From Anaerolineales bacterium (GTDB lineage Bacteria; Chloroflexota; Anaerolineae; Anaerolineales; RBG-16-64-43), in assembly GCA_016928575.1 (NCBI GenBank), contig JAFGKK010000004.1:1-37592 (forward strand): a DNA stretch of 37,592 nt. Reading direction: 5' to 3'. This document shows positions 37,480 to 37,592 of the stretch, in pieces (position 1 is the first letter of the stretch; every line of letters starts with the position of its first letter). A program made the translations under genes and the position numbers. Below the pieces are notes generated by a model, which was not told where the DNA came from, did not search any database, and saw only the letters and a program-made list of their open reading frames with translations.

Positions 37480-37592
37480 GCCCCCCGTCCCTGCCCTTTC
37501 CTCACCCCCCAACCCCACAACCCCTTCCCCCTCTCCTGACTTATGCCAGGAGAGGGGGAAGGGGCCAGGGGATAGGGGTGAGGATGGAAAAG
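37480..37592. repeat. C-rich/G-rich inverted repeat at the window end
   Basis: The 18-base arms at 37521-37538 and 37547-37564 are exact reverse complements around an eight-base loop. Outer C-rich (CTCACCCCCC) and G-rich (GGGGTGAGG) blocks extend the symmetry. It belongs to the same class as the repeat at 29272-29347 and runs to the window edge. Confidence 0.8.

Overview
The window is GC-rich bacterial chromosome (roughly 60% G+C by eye). It most resembles a Chloroflexota genome of the Anaerolineae type, probably an anaerobe. This rests on gene content only, with no rRNA or marker phylogeny: lipoproteins with Thr/Pro linkers and TolB-like propellers, several YfhO-like membrane proteins, an FmdE-family protein, a bacterial translin-like protein beside DUF3467, a T-box in front of thrS, and many interspersed inverted repeats. 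Genes lie on both strands in short operons. Several promoters show a clear TATAAT-like -10 box and little or no -35 box.

Left part (1-13964). An AT-richer stretch of about 560 bases may hold the end of an IS21-like element. It is followed by a DsbA-like oxidoreductase (minus), a homocitrate/Re-citrate synthase-like enzyme, a metallo-beta-lactamase-fold hydrolase, two small broken genes, and prfB with its programmed +1 frameshift. Next come a small membrane protein, a coiled-coil/zinc-ribbon protein, and a two-gene minus-strand operon (YfhO-like protein and an M50 protease with TPR-like repeats) coupled by an ATGA overlap. A TolB-like lipoprotein and a solitary sulfonate/nitrate-type binding lipoprotein close this part.

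Middle part (14040-25635). An aldo/keto reductase precedes a pair of large overlapping membrane proteins; the C-terminus of the second has been rewritten by an interspersed repeat. After tRNA-Val(GAC) comes the main accessory locus. A Fur-family regulator diverges from a tight operon of FmdE-like protein, TrmO-like protein, FecCD-type permease, ABC ATPase and binding lipoprotein. The regulator is separated from it by several palindromes. This looks like a metal or metal-chelate uptake system; molybdenum/tungsten is one candidate, inferred only from FmdE and TrmO. A small membrane protein and TetR regulator operon follows, with a near-consensus promoter overlapped by an inverted-repeat operator.

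Right part (25862-37592). A secreted beta-helix protein converges on a ZIP metal transporter whose upstream neighbour is a second Fur-family regulator with its own palindromic operator. A T-box leader controls thrS, whose product lacks the TGS domain. Next is a large three-part protein: an N-terminal extracytoplasmic domain, a nickel/cobalt exporter-type membrane core and a C-terminal beta-propeller. It is followed by an AlkD-like DNA glycosylase, ssb, a DUF3467 gene, a translin-like gene and an 81-residue protein with a Cas4-like N-terminus. The window ends in dense interspersed repeats.

Taken together, the window carries two Fur-family regulators, one FecCD importer, one ZIP transporter and one exporter-like fusion, so transition-metal homeostasis is its strongest theme. 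The rest is housekeeping (prfB, thrS, ssb, tRNA) and cell-envelope genes.
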